The notes: generated by a model not told the origin, from the letters alone. Counted from the stretch's first letter, positions 6,636-13,954 are shown. The stretch: 15,235 nucleotides of DNA from an uncultured Eubacteriales bacterium (GCA_900550615.1 URSX01000037.1:1-15235), one strand, 5' to 3'. Program-made: numbers and translations.

Positions 6636-8060
6636 TTAACCGAAAAGGGAGATCAGCACGCCGGCGGCGATGGCCGAGCCGATGACACCGGCCACATTGG
6701 GGCCCATGGCGTGCATCAAGAGGAAGTTGCCGGGGTTATATTGCTGGCCTACCTTTTGGGAGACCCGGGCGGCCATGGGAACGGCGGAAACACCGGCGGA
6801 GCCGATGAGAGGATTGATCTTCTCCTTCAGGAACAGATTCATGAACTTGGCCAGCAGCACGCCGCCTGCGGTACCGAAGCCAAAGGCCACTACGCCCATA
6901 CCCATGATAGCCAGGGTCTTGGGGCTGAGGAAGGTGGCGGCAGTGGCGGTGGCACCTACGGAGATGCCCAGGAAGATAGTGACGATGTTCATCAGCTCGT
7001 TCTGCATGGTCTTACTCAGACGATCCAGCACACCGCACTCCTTAGCCAGGTTGCCCAGCATCAGACAGGCAATCAGGGGCGCCGCAGAGGGAACCAGCAG
7101 CGCAACAAATACAGTGACTACCACCGGGAAGAAGATCTTTTCCTTTTTGCTTACCTGGCGCAGGGGCTTCATGACGATTTGCCGCTCCTTTTCGGTGGTC
7201 AGGGCCTTCATGATAGGCGGCTGGATCACCGGGACCAGAGCCATATAGGAGTAAGCTGACACGGCGATGGGGCCCAGAAGGGCCGGGGCCAGCATGGCGG
7301 TGACAAAGATGGCCGTAGGGCCGTCCGCGCCGCCGATGATGCCCACGGAGGATGACTCCGCGCCGCTGAAGCCCATAAGACGGCAGCCAACGAAAGTCAT
7401 GAAGATGCCCAGCTGCGCAGCAGCGCCCAGCAGCAGGCTCTTGGGGTTGGCAATCAAAGGACCGAAGTCGGTCATAGCACCCACGCCCATGAAGATCAGG
7501 CAGGGGTAGATGCCCAGCTTGATGCCCAGATACAGCACATCAATGAGACCCACGGAAACGGTAACGTTGCTCAGGGTCACACCGCTGGCGGCAGCGAACT
7601 GCTCCGCGCTGACCAAGGTCTGGATCTGGACGGTCATGGAGTTCACCGCGTCGCCGGTGGAGGCGGCGATCTGGGTAGCGGCCTGGTTCAGAGCGTCTGC
7701 ATCGAACAGACTCTGGGCGGCGGTCCACAGGGAATCCACATAGGGCTGCAGTACATCGGCGGAGACACCGTTGCTGAGCATCTCGGACAAGAAGCTGGCC
7801 GTGACAGGCTCGCCCTGGAAAATGTCCCAGTGAACGTGGCCGCCGGCGAAGAGAACCTCGTGGAACATGCCTGCATCGGGCAGATTGGTCACCAGCATGC
7901 CGATGGCAATGGGCACCAGCAGCAGCGGCTCAAACTTTTTCTTGATGCCCAGGAATAGCAGCACGCAGGCAATGAAGATCATGACCAGACATTTCCAGTT
8001 GTCGCCCTGAGTGAATTGGAAAAAACCTGTGCTTGAGAAGAAATTGGCAATAGCTTCCAT
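6636..8060 (-). CDS. oadB: Na+-translocating oxaloacetate decarboxylase beta subunit
   Basis: The integral membrane subunit that decarboxylates carboxybiotin and exports Na+. The G-G-A-D-G-P motif (243-248) gives D246, and N-P-L-I-G-S-A-G-V-S (416-425) gives N416 and S425. From memory of the Klebsiella protein these equal D203, N373 and S382, the Na+/proton-pathway residues, all offset by the same 43 positions. The protein is 474 residues, longer than the ~433 of Klebsiella OadB and the ~375 of GcdB. The excess lies in one polar, Ala/Ser/Gln-rich segment between the early helices (about 66-168), while the rest aligns without obvious gaps. GGAGG lies 8 bases before the ATG. It is the third gene of the operon, 16 bases from oadA and 15 from the biotin carrier. 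Confidence 0.96.
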   Translation of the reverse strand: MEAIANFFSSTGFFQFTQGDNWKCLVMIFIACVLLFLGIKKKFEPLLLVPIAIGMLVTNLPDAGMFHEVLFAGGHVHWDIFQGEPVTASFLSEMLSNGVSADVLQPYVDSLWTAAQSLFDADALNQAATQIAASTGDAVNSMTVQIQTLVSAEQFAAASGVTLSNVTVSVGLIDVLYLGIKLGIYPCLIFMGVGAMTDFGPLIANPKSLLLGAAAQLGIFMTFVGCRLMGFSGAESSSVGIIGGADGPTAIFVTAMLAPALLGPIAVSAYSYMALVPVIQPPIMKALTTEKERQIVMKPLRQVSKKEKIFFPVVVTVFVALLVPSAAPLIACLMLGNLAKECGVLDRLSKTMQNELMNIVTIFLGISVGATATAATFLSPKTLAIMGMGVVAFGFGTAGGVLLAKFMNLFLKEKINPLIGSAGVSAVPMAARVSQKVGQQYNPGNFLLMHAMGPNVAGVIGSAIAAGVLISLFG

Positions 8061-8075
8061 ACAGCGGACCTCCGC

Positions 8076-8429
8076 TTAACCGATGACGCACAGCAGCGTG
8101 CCGGACTCCACGGCGGCGCCCTTGGCAACGCTGACGGAGAGGACCTTGCCGTCGCAGGGGCTCATGATCTCATTTTCCATCTTCATGGCCTCCAGAACCA
8201 TCAGCACCTGACCCTTTTTCACGGTATCGCCGGCGGAGACATTGACACTGAGGATATTGCCGGGCATGGGGGAGGTGATCTGCTCACCGCCGGCAGGGGC
8301 AGAAGTAGGAGCGGCAGGCGTAGCGACAGGTGCAGCAGCGGCAGCGGGGGCGGCAGCAGCACCACCGGTGATTTCCTCCAGCTCCACTTCATAAACGGTG
8401 CCGTTTACATTTACTCTGTACTTTTTCAT
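8076..8429 (-). CDS. Biotin carrier protein of the decarboxylase (biotin/lipoyl-attachment domain)
   Basis: A 117-residue biotin carrier that shuttles the carboxyl group from the alpha subunit in the cytosol to the beta subunit in the membrane. The first 20 residues form a short beta-rich start (M-K-K-Y-R-V-N-V-N-G). A flexible Ala/Pro linker follows (about 23-46), then the biotinyl domain with V-L-E-A-M-K-M-E-N (78-86), where K83 is the biotinylated lysine, and P-M-P-G (54-57) near the domain start. This is the GcdC/MmdC-like arrangement in which the carrier is separate from the alpha subunit. GGAGG is 9 bases before the ATG. Biotinylation by a ligase encoded elsewhere is expected. Confidence 0.94.
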   Translation of the reverse strand: MKKYRVNVNGTVYEVELEEITGGAAAAPAAAAAPVATPAAPTSAPAGGEQITSPMPGNILSVNVSAGDTVKKGQVLMVLEAMKMENEIMSPCDGKVLSVSVAKGAAVESGTLLCVIG

Positions 8430-8446
8430 TTATATTATCCTCCAAA

Positions 8447-8716
8447 TCAGATTTGTTTCATGGAAATGATACGAATGGCAGAAATATCGGTGCCCATTTC
8501 CTCGGCAATGGCGGCGGAGACGGCGGCGATCAGCTCCGGCTGGATGCCGGGCTTGGGCGCACTGACCGGGGCGGCCACGGGAGCGGGTGCGGCAGACTTT
8601 GCATCAGATTTGCGGCAGACATAGCTCATCAGCGTGACCAGCAGGATGATGCATACCAGGCCTACAAACACCGTTCCCAATCCCATCAGGCATACGAAAA
8701 GACTGGAATATTCCAT
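8447..8716 (-). CDS. OadG-family (gamma/delta) small membrane subunit of the decarboxylase
   Basis: An 89-residue small subunit that anchors the alpha/biotin part to the membrane beta subunit. One N-terminal transmembrane helix (about 5-29) is followed by a basic stop (C-R-K-S-D-A-K), an Ala/Pro linker (about 37-53) and a C-terminal helix (P-E-L-I-A-A-V-S-A-A-I-A-E-E-M-G), the usual OadG/GcdD layout. An in-frame TTG exists two codons upstream (8722), but it is only two bases from the GGAGGG ribosome site. The ATG at 8716 has 8 bases of spacing and is preferred. It is the first gene of the decarboxylase operon, directly behind the promoter at 8750-8778. Confidence 0.85.
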   Translation of the reverse strand: MEYSSLFVCLMGLGTVFVGLVCIILLVTLMSYVCRKSDAKSAAPAPVAAPVSAPKPGIQPELIAAVSAAIAEEMGTDISAIRIISMKQI

Positions 8717-8749
8717 GGGCAATTCCCTCCTACATCGAAATTTGAAACC

Positions 8750-8778
8750 ATTGTAACAAAGTTTTTGTGCAAGTTCAA
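8750..8778 (-). promoter_or_regulatory. Promoter of the oad operon
   Basis: Minus-strand TTGAAC (8773-8778) and TACAAT (8750-8755) are separated by exactly 17 bases, with TGT before the -10 (extended -10). Transcription would begin near 8743, about 27 bases before the oadG start. No other clear operator is seen in the gap. Confidence 0.75.
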
Positions 8779-8856
8779 TAGTTGCAAAGACAGAAACTAA
8801 AAATTCGACAGAATAACTAAAAAATTTTCAGATATTGCGAAAATATTAATAAAGAC

Positions 8857-8885
8857 TTTTCTTTTCAGGAATCTTATGTTATAGT
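8857..8885 (+). promoter_or_regulatory. Promoter of sfsA
   Basis: TATAGT (8880-8885) preceded by TGT is an extended -10. The -35 position (8857-8862, TTTTCT, 17-base spacer) is weak. It is placed correctly for sfsA at 8927. The AT-rich gap 8780-8856 separates it from the divergent oad promoter. Confidence 0.5.
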
Positions 8886-8926
8886 GGCCCCGGAAGTTAC
8901 AAATAATACGGAGGATTTTTTTCCTG

Positions 8927-9601
8927 ATGCGATACGGAGAAGTTCTGCCGGCGGAGTTCATAGCCCGGCCCAATCGGTTCATAGCCCATGTGCGTTTGCG
9001 GGGGGAGGAGGTGGTCTGCCACGTGAAGAACACGGGCCGCTGCCGGGAGCTTTTGCAGCCGGGCGTACAGGTCTGGCTGGAAAAGGGGACGAATCCCAAC
9101 CGAAAAACGGCCTATGACCTCATTGCTGTGCAAAAGGGGGAAAGATTGGTGAACATGGATGCCCAGGCCCCCAACAGGGCTTTCGGTGAATGGGCTACAA
9201 ACCTGGAGCCGGGGATTCTGTCCGTGAAGCCCGAAGTGTTTTTTAAGGACAGCCGGTTGGATTTCCTGCTGGAAACGGAGACGGGGCGCCACTACGTGGA
9301 GGTAAAGGGTGTCACCTTGGAAAGCGGCGGCCATGTACGTTTTCCCGATGCACCCACGGAGCGAGGTGTACGGCACCTGCATACGCTGATGAGCGCCGTG
9401 GAGCAGGGGCACCGGGCCACAGTATTTTTCGTAGTGCAGATGGAAAATGTGCTGGACTTTGCACCCAATGATGAGACGCACCCGGCTTTTGGCCAGGCGC
9501 TGCGGCAGGCGGCGGAGGCCGGGGTGCAGGTGCTGGCCTACAGCTGCCGTGTTACACCGGAGGAGATGGTGATAGACCGGGAGATACCGGTGATTTTATA
9601 A
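8927..9601 (+). CDS. sfsA: SfsA family DNA/RNA nuclease-like protein
   Basis: A 224-residue SfsA protein, first named for effects on sugar fermentation in E. coli. The fold combines an N-terminal OB-like domain with a PD-(D/E)XK nuclease-like domain. The N-terminal part has H-V-K-N-T-G-R-C-R-E-L-L (32-43), a family hallmark. The catalytic-like residues are D112 (S-R-L-D-F-L-L), E125 and K127 (E-V-K-G-V-T-L). F-P-D-A-P-T-E-R-G (139-147) is also diagnostic. Length fits (E. coli about 234). The ATG at 8927 has GGAGG 12 bases upstream, slightly far, but no better start exists and homology begins here. It is a single-gene unit between divergent oad and convergent asnA. True physiological role is unsettled in the literature I know. 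Confidence 0.95.
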   Translation: MRYGEVLPAEFIARPNRFIAHVRLRGEEVVCHVKNTGRCRELLQPGVQVWLEKGTNPNRKTAYDLIAVQKGERLVNMDAQAPNRAFGEWATNLEPGILSVKPEVFFKDSRLDFLLETETGRHYVEVKGVTLESGGHVRFPDAPTERGVRHLHTLMSAVEQGHRATVFFVVQMENVLDFAPNDETHPAFGQALRQAAEAGVQVLAYSCRVTPEEMVIDREIPVIL

Positions 9602-9616
9602 TGATCCATAAAAATA

Positions 9617-9646
9617 GAGCGGGGCGATAAGAGCATCGTCCCGCTC
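9617..9646. terminator. Bidirectional terminator between sfsA and asnA
   Basis: A 12-bp stem (GAGCGGGGCGAT against ATCGTCCCGCTC, one G-T pair) with a 6-base loop. On the minus strand it is followed by TATTTTTATGG, a good U-run for asnA. On the plus side the tail ATAATTATC is weaker for sfsA. Confidence 0.85.
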
Positions 9647-9661
9647 ATAATTATCAGAATA

Positions 9662-10672
9662 TTACAGCAGCAGTACTCCGGCCTTTTCGCAGGCGTCTAC
9701 CGTGTCCTTATCCCACTGGCTAGCCTGGACCTCGCCGATGTGGCAGGTGCCGATCATCAGCATGCACAGGCGGCTCTGGCCGATGCCGCCGCCGATGGTC
9801 AGGGGCAGCTGGCCGCTGAGCAGCATCTTGTGGAAGGGAAGCTCACTGCGCTCCTCACAGCCACGCTTTTTCAGCTGGTAGCGCATGGAGTCCTCGTCCA
9901 CGCGGATGCCCATGGAAGAGATCTCAAAGCTGCGCTGGAGCACATCGTTCCACATGAGGATGTCGCCGTTAAGGGACCAGTCGTCATAGTCCGGGGCACG
10001 GCCGTCATGGGGCTTGCCGGAGCCCTTGAGGTTGTCACCGATCTGCATGAGGAAAACGGTGTGGTGCTCCCGGCAGATGGCATCCTCCCGCTCCTTGGGG
10101 GTCTTATCAGGCCAGCGATCCTCCAGCTCCTGGGTGGTGACGAAGTATACCTCCCGATCCAGCTTGGTGTGCAGGCTGGGGAAGGCGATCTGCAGGGCGT
10201 CGTTGGTCTCGCACACGGCACCTACGATGGCGCGGACGGTCTGACGCAGATAGTCCACGGTGCGGTCTTCCCGGGAGATGACCTTTTCCCAGTCCCACTG
10301 ATCTACGTAGACGGAGTGGGTGTTATCCACCTCTTCGTCCCGGCGGATGGCGTTCATATCCGTGAACAGACCCTTGCCCACATTGAACTCATATTTCTTC
10401 AGCGCCAGGCGCTTCCACTTGGCCAGAGAATGCACCACCTGGGCGTTAGAACCAACATCGGGGATGTCGAAGGAAACGGGGCGCTCGACACCGTTGAGGT
10501 TATCGTTCAGACCCGAATTCTCATCAACGAACAGGGGAGCAGACACCCGGCGCAGATTCAGTGCCTGACCGAGGTTGACTTGGAAATTGCTCTTGATGAA
10601 CTCAATGGCGCGCTGCATTTCGTACACGGAAAGCGGCGTTTTGTACCCTTCAGGAATAACGATCTTACTCAT
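9662..10672 (-). CDS. asnA: Aspartate--ammonia ligase (asparagine synthetase A)
   Basis: Makes asparagine from aspartate, ammonia and ATP through an aspartyl-AMP intermediate. The 336 residues match AsnA (about 330), which is a class II aaRS-like fold. Visible family blocks include V-S-F-D-I-P (66-71), V-H-S-L-A-K-W-K-R (80-88), G-L-F-T-D-M-N-A-I-R-R-D-E (101-113), Y-V-D-Q-W-D-W-E (122-129) and the motif-3-like G-G-G-I-G-Q-S-R-L (294-302). The ATG at 10672 is preferred, with AAAGGTG 9 bases upstream. An in-frame GTG at 10684 lies inside that ribosome site. It is a single-gene unit with its own promoter (10708-10736) and terminator. The aminotransferase upstream in the same direction ends in its own terminator. 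Confidence 0.97.
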   Translation of the reverse strand: MSKIVIPEGYKTPLSVYEMQRAIEFIKSNFQVNLGQALNLRRVSAPLFVDENSGLNDNLNGVERPVSFDIPDVGSNAQVVHSLAKWKRLALKKYEFNVGKGLFTDMNAIRRDEEVDNTHSVYVDQWDWEKVISREDRTVDYLRQTVRAIVGAVCETNDALQIAFPSLHTKLDREVYFVTTQELEDRWPDKTPKEREDAICREHHTVFLMQIGDNLKGSGKPHDGRAPDYDDWSLNGDILMWNDVLQRSFEISSMGIRVDEDSMRYQLKKRGCEERSELPFHKMLLSGQLPLTIGGGIGQSRLCMLMIGTCHIGEVQASQWDKDTVDACEKAGVLLL

Positions 10673-10707
10673 GTTGGTTATCACCTTTCTAAAAAAATAA
10701 TGAACTA

Positions 10708-10736
10708 ATTATAATATGTGTCATCGGGAAAAGCAA
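10708..10736 (-). promoter_or_regulatory. Promoter of asnA
   Basis: Minus-strand TTGCTT (10731-10736) and a perfect TATAAT (10708-10713) are 17 bases apart. The -35 follows immediately on the U-run of the aminotransferase terminator. Confidence 0.75.
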
Positions 10737-10737
10737 G

Positions 10738-10787
10738 AAAAACCTGTCCGAAATCGTGCCAAAATTGCCGGTTTCGAGCAGGTTTTT
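10738..10787 (-). terminator. Terminator of the aminotransferase gene
   Basis: On the minus strand, AAAAACCTGCTCGAAA pairs with TTTCGGACAGGTTTTT with one mismatch and G-T wobbles. The inner part forms a few more pairs before the loop. The 3' side runs into TTTTTCTTGCTTTT. It begins 11 bases beyond the aminotransferase stop codon. Confidence 0.85.
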
Positions 10788-10797
10788 CCTATACATT

Positions 10798-11988
10798 TTA
10801 ACGGTAAGGATCTATCATGGCTTTAAAGGCCGGAAGGGAGCGGCGGATCATGGCGTTCGGGACACAGTAGCTCAGGCGGAAATAGCCCGGGCAGCCGAAA
10901 CCGTCAGCGGGGACCACCAGAAGATTATGCTCCCGCATGGCCTTTTCGGAGAAAGCAACTGCGTCGCCGCCGGGGGCCTTGACGAAGAGGTAAAAGGCAC
11001 CATCGGGCTTGGCGCACTCGTAGCCCATCTCCCGGAGACTGTCATACAGTAGGGTGCGGTTTTCGTCGTAGGCCTGCAGATCGGGACGCTCCTGGGCGCA
11101 CAGGCCCACTACCTTCTGGAAAAGCGTAGGTGGGCACACATGGCCCGTGGCCCGGGCCGCGCCGGAAATGGCGGCATAGACAGCGGCGCTGTCAGAGGCG
11201 AAGGAGGGAACATAGACATAACCGATGCGCTCACCGGGGAGGGAAAGAGACTTGGAGTAAGAATAGCAGACAATGGTATTTTTATACAGATTGGGGATAA
11301 AGGGCACCTTTACACCACCGTAGACCAGCTCGCGGTAGGGCTCATCGGCGATGATGTAGATGGGGTGGCCGTACTGGGCGCTCTTGCGCGACAGCAAGGC
11401 GGCCAGACCCCGGAGGGTCTCATCGGTGTAGACCACGCCGGAGGGATTATTGGGTGAGTTGACAATGATGGCCTGGGTGTTGGGGGTGATGCGCCGCTCT
11501 ACCTCATCCAGATGGATCTGGAAGGCCGTCGTATCCGCTGGGACCATCACCATTTTGCCGCCGTTGGCGGTGATGAAGGGGGCATACTCCGGGAAAAACG
11601 GGGCGATGACCATAATCTCACTGTCACCGCTCACCACCAGGGCTTTGATGACGGAGATGAGGGCCGGAGCCGCGCCGCAGGTGAGGAACAGCTCCTCCCC
11701 GTGGACGGACAGGCCGAAGCGGCGGGACAGGTCGTCTGCGATGGCCCGACGGGCCTCTTCAAAGCCGGGGGCCACTGAATAGCCGTGGAGTTGGATGGAG
11801 TCAGTCTCGTCCACCAGCTTTTGGATGGACTCGTTGACCTTTTTGGGGGCGGGGATGCTGGGATTGCCCAGGGAATAATCAAATACGTTCTCCGGCCCGA
11901 CGATCTTCGCCTGCTCCAGGCCGTAGGCGAACAGCTGGCGGATCACGGAGGGAGCTGTGCCCAGTTCATAGAAGGTTTGGTTGACCAT
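10798..11988 (-). CDS. PLP-dependent aminotransferase, class I/II
   Basis: A 396-residue fold-type I aminotransferase. PLP-site residues are visible: N-S-P-N-N-P-S-G (177-184, N181), D215 and Y218 in A-D-E-P-Y, and the Schiff-base lysine K246 in C-Y-S-Y-S-K-S-L-S. R254 in P-G-E-R-I-G-Y binds phosphate, and the substrate-carboxylate Arg is likely in F-R-L-S-Y-C near the end. The best guess is an aspartate- or alanine-type enzyme, but the substrate cannot be read off the motifs. The ATG at 11988 is chosen because AAGGAG lies 7 bases upstream. The frame stays open to 12072, but that stretch is the structured leader RNA. It has its own consensus promoter (12092-12120) and terminator. asnA lies downstream as a separate unit, which mildly favours an aspartate-linked role. 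Confidence 0.9.
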   Translation of the reverse strand: MVNQTFYELGTAPSVIRQLFAYGLEQAKIVGPENVFDYSLGNPSIPAPKKVNESIQKLVDETDSIQLHGYSVAPGFEEARRAIADDLSRRFGLSVHGEELFLTCGAAPALISVIKALVVSGDSEIMVIAPFFPEYAPFITANGGKMVMVPADTTAFQIHLDEVERRITPNTQAIIVNSPNNPSGVVYTDETLRGLAALLSRKSAQYGHPIYIIADEPYRELVYGGVKVPFIPNLYKNTIVCYSYSKSLSLPGERIGYVYVPSFASDSAAVYAAISGAARATGHVCPPTLFQKVVGLCAQERPDLQAYDENRTLLYDSLREMGYECAKPDGAFYLFVKAPGGDAVAFSEKAMREHNLLVVPADGFGCPGYFRLSYCVPNAMIRRSLPAFKAMIDPYR

Positions 11989-12016
11989 GGTATTTCTCCT
12001 TATGAAAGTCAAGAAT

Positions 12017-12075
12017 TGCACCAGGTGCATCATCCGGAGGAGCGACATGCTGCCGCCGGCGCTCGGATGCATGCA
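12017..12075 (-). promoter_or_regulatory. Structured 5' leader of the aminotransferase mRNA
   Basis: Between the predicted start of transcription (about 12085) and the ribosome site, two hairpins can form. One pairs 12026-12036 with 12064-12075 (11 bp with one bulged base). The other is TGCAC/GTGCA around 12017-12029. They share 12026-12029 and so exclude each other. No known riboswitch class was recognised. Confidence 0.35.
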
Positions 12076-12091
12076 GAATGATCTGAAAGCT

Positions 12092-12120
12092 ATTATATAG
12101 AGAACTCTTCACCGCGTCAA
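12092..12120 (-). promoter_or_regulatory. Promoter of the aminotransferase gene
   Basis: Minus-strand TTGACG (12115-12120) and perfect TATAAT (12092-12097) with a 17-base spacer. It predicts an untranslated leader of roughly 97 bases before the start at 11988. Confidence 0.85.
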
Positions 12121-12169
12121 CGAGTTTACGGAGCGGCCAGGGAAAATCATCGGGATGATATGGGGATGC

Positions 12170-12198
12170 TTGACGGGGCATTATGCCTTTGCTATAAT
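12170..12198 (+). promoter_or_regulatory. Promoter of the YkvI-like transporter
   Basis: TTGACG (12170-12175) and perfect TATAAT (12193-12198) with a 17-base spacer. These are the same hexamers and spacing as the divergent aminotransferase promoter 50 bases away. It places the start of transcription near 12205, which excludes the upstream in-frame ATG at 12155. Confidence 0.88.
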
Positions 12199-12226
12199 GA
12201 GCGCAGAACGAAAAAGGAGCGGAAAA

Positions 12227-13303
12227 ATGAAAGAGATCAAAGTCATCCCGCTGGCCTCGGCCTTTGCGGGATGTTTCTTGGGCGCAGGGTTTGTGTCCGG
12301 GCAGGAGCTGTGGCAGTTCTTCGGGGAATTCGGCGTGAAGGGATACATCGGGCTGATCCTGGCCTGTGTGCTTCTGGCAGCCTTTGGCACGGTCATGATG
12401 CGCCTGTTGCAGGAATCGGGCATCGAAAAGGTGGAGGAGATCATGGTGCCGTGGGACGTACCGCTTCTGCGGTCTGCGGCAGGGCTGATTCTGAATGTGT
12501 TTTTGCTGGGCGTGGTAATCATCATGACCGCCGGTGTCGGCGCCACCGTGGAACAGCTGCTGTCCGTGCCGTCGCAGATTGCCTCGGCGGTGTTTGTATT
12601 GCTGCTGGGGATTGTGGCCCTGCTGGGCATCTCCGGCATGATGAGGGTATTTTCGGCGCTGGTGCCTATCATCGTGCTGGCGACGATCACTTTCGCGGTG
12701 ATGAGCTGGCTGGAATTCGGAATGGGCGGCATCCTGACGCTGCCGGAGCTGCCGCACAGCAACCCCCTGATGCCCAACTGGATCATGGCGGCGCTGACCT
12801 ATGTGGCCTACAATCTGCTGGGCGCCGTGGGAATCATGGCGCCGCTGGGGAAGTACCTGCGGGGGAAAAAGGTCATCTATATGGGCATCGCCCTGGGCGG
12901 TGTGCTGCTGGTGCTGGTGGCTGGGAGTGTACTGACATCCCTGGCGGGATGTCCAGAGGCTGCGGAGGAGCAGATGCCCATGGTGGCGCTGGCCTCCCGG
13001 TTGAACCCGGCGCTGGGCATCGTGTACGGTATCCTGCTGCTGCTGGGGATGTTCAGCAATGGACTGGCATCGCTGGTGGCTTTCATGGAGTATGTGAACC
13101 GGCGTGTGAAGGCGCTGGAGAGCCACCGCAGGATTACCATGGCGGTGCTGATGCTGCTGGTATGGACCGCCAGCCTGGCCGGGTTCGGCAACCTGGTGGG
13201 AACGGTGTTTCCGATATTCGGCTACATCGGTATCCTGTTTATCGTGTGCATCTGCATCAACTACGGCAGGTGTATGAAGCGCAAAAAGCTGCAAGGGCAG
13301 TAA
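12227..13303 (+). CDS. YkvI family membrane protein (LeuT-fold transporter-like)
   Basis: A 358-residue polytopic membrane protein with about ten hydrophobic helices. The start A-S-A-F-A-G-C-F-L-G-A-G-F-V-S-G-Q-E (10-27) contains the broken first helix with the G-A-G-F motif typical of YkvI and of APC/LeuT-fold amino-acid transporters. The second inverted repeat probably begins near residue 185 (W-I-M-A-A-L-T-Y-V-A-Y-N). YkvI substrates are unknown. A basic tail (C-M-K-R-K-K-L) ends inside the cell. AAAGGAG lies 7 bases before the ATG at 12227, and a promoter just upstream fixes this start. It diverges from the aminotransferase with a matched promoter, so uptake of an amino acid used by that enzyme is an idea only. 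The stop is 3 bases from the convergent Nudix stop. Confidence 0.88.
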   Translation: MKEIKVIPLASAFAGCFLGAGFVSGQELWQFFGEFGVKGYIGLILACVLLAAFGTVMMRLLQESGIEKVEEIMVPWDVPLLRSAAGLILNVFLLGVVIIMTAGVGATVEQLLSVPSQIASAVFVLLLGIVALLGISGMMRVFSALVPIIVLATITFAVMSWLEFGMGGILTLPELPHSNPLMPNWIMAALTYVAYNLLGAVGIMAPLGKYLRGKKVIYMGIALGGVLLVLVAGSVLTSLAGCPEAAEEQMPMVALASRLNPALGIVYGILLLLGMFSNGLASLVAFMEYVNRRVKALESHRRITMAVLMLLVWTASLAGFGNLVGTVFPIFGYIGILFIVCICINYGRCMKRKKLQGQ

Positions 13304-13306
13304 CCT

Positions 13307-13924
13307 TTACAGGGCCTGTATTGTTTGGATAAAATGCATGGTGATGCGGGCGGTCAGGCCCCAGAGCGGGTAGGGGAGACCCCGGTAGACCGGCACCTCC
13401 ATCACGCCGGGTGCCCAGGTGTAATCCGCAGGCGTCTGCACCGCCGCATAGGGGAAATCGCTGCCTACATCGGGCCGGAGGGCATACCGGTAGACCTGCG
13501 GCGAGTGCTGGCGCAGCCATGAAAGGGACACAGTGAATACGTCCCGGACCTCCTGGGGATTCAGAACGAGATCCCGGCGACTTATGGAGGGGAGCAGGCC
13601 CACCACTGGGTGCATGATTCCTTCGGAGCGGAGATGCAGATAGTCCGCTTCGCCGAAGAGCTGCACCTGCTGGGGAGCAATGCCCAGCTCCTCCCAGGTC
13701 TCTCGCAGGGCGCAGGCCGCCGGCGCTTCGTCCGGTTCCATACGTCCGCCGGGAAAGCAGACCTCTCCACGGTGATGGTGCAGAGAGGTGGCGCGGACCT
13801 CATATAAAAGGTGGAGACCGTTATCTGTTTTCAGCAGGGGGATCAGGACGGCATATTCCCCCCGGGCATCCTGCAGCGTGGCTGTGTGGCGGCGATAGTA
13901 TTGCGCAATGGCGTGAAGATCCAA
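13307..13924 (-). CDS. Nudix hydrolase, CoA pyrophosphatase-like (NudL/YeaB type)
   Basis: A 205-residue Nudix enzyme likely to split CoA or acyl-CoA into phosphopantetheine and 3',5'-ADP. The Nudix box is complete: G60, E66, R74-E75, E78-E79, G81-I82. The preceding block L-L-Y-E-V-R-A-T-S-L-H-H-H-R-G-E-V-C-F-P-G-G (39-60) fits the NudL signature before the box. The frame is open up to an ATG at 14041, but I start at the TTG at 13924. AGAAGGAGGG lies 6 bases upstream and an extended -10 lies just beyond. The longer start would overlap the terminator of the next gene. With TTG the protein has the expected NudL length and leads quickly into the A-V-L-I-P core (25-29). It converges on the YkvI-like gene with 3 bases between stops and no visible terminator. 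Confidence 0.88.
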   Translation of the reverse strand: MDLHAIAQYYRRHTATLQDARGEYAVLIPLLKTDNGLHLLYEVRATSLHHHRGEVCFPGGRMEPDEAPAACALRETWEELGIAPQQVQLFGEADYLHLRSEGIMHPVVGLLPSISRRDLVLNPQEVRDVFTVSLSWLRQHSPQVYRYALRPDVGSDFPYAAVQTPADYTWAPGVMEVPVYRGLPYPLWGLTARITMHFIQTIQAL

Positions 13925-13930
13925 GGAAAT

Positions 13931-13954
13931 CCCTCCTTCTGGTACAGTATACCA
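13931..13954 (-). promoter_or_regulatory. Extended -10 promoter and ribosome site fixing the Nudix start
   Basis: On the minus strand TGG-TATACT (13946-13954) is an extended -10; the -35 position is only a T-run. AGAAGGAGGG (13931-13940) is a very strong ribosome site just downstream, which makes the leader short and points to the TTG at 13924. The flanking TGGTA and TACCA form a small inverted repeat. Confidence 0.5.

Noticed and set aside
5798..7259. Plus-strand open frames opposite oadA and oadB (5798-6685, 6492-7259)
   Set aside because: They are antisense shadows of well-identified decarboxylase genes, with no ribosome sites or family signatures.
11989..12072. Longer aminotransferase start at 12072
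   Set aside because: This stretch is the structured leader, and the extra residues have no family match. AAGGAG points to 11988.
11966..13294. 442-codon minus-strand frame opposite the YkvI-like gene
   Set aside because: Its translation is extremely His/Gln-rich and not protein-like. The plus strand has a consensus promoter, ribosome site and transporter sequence.
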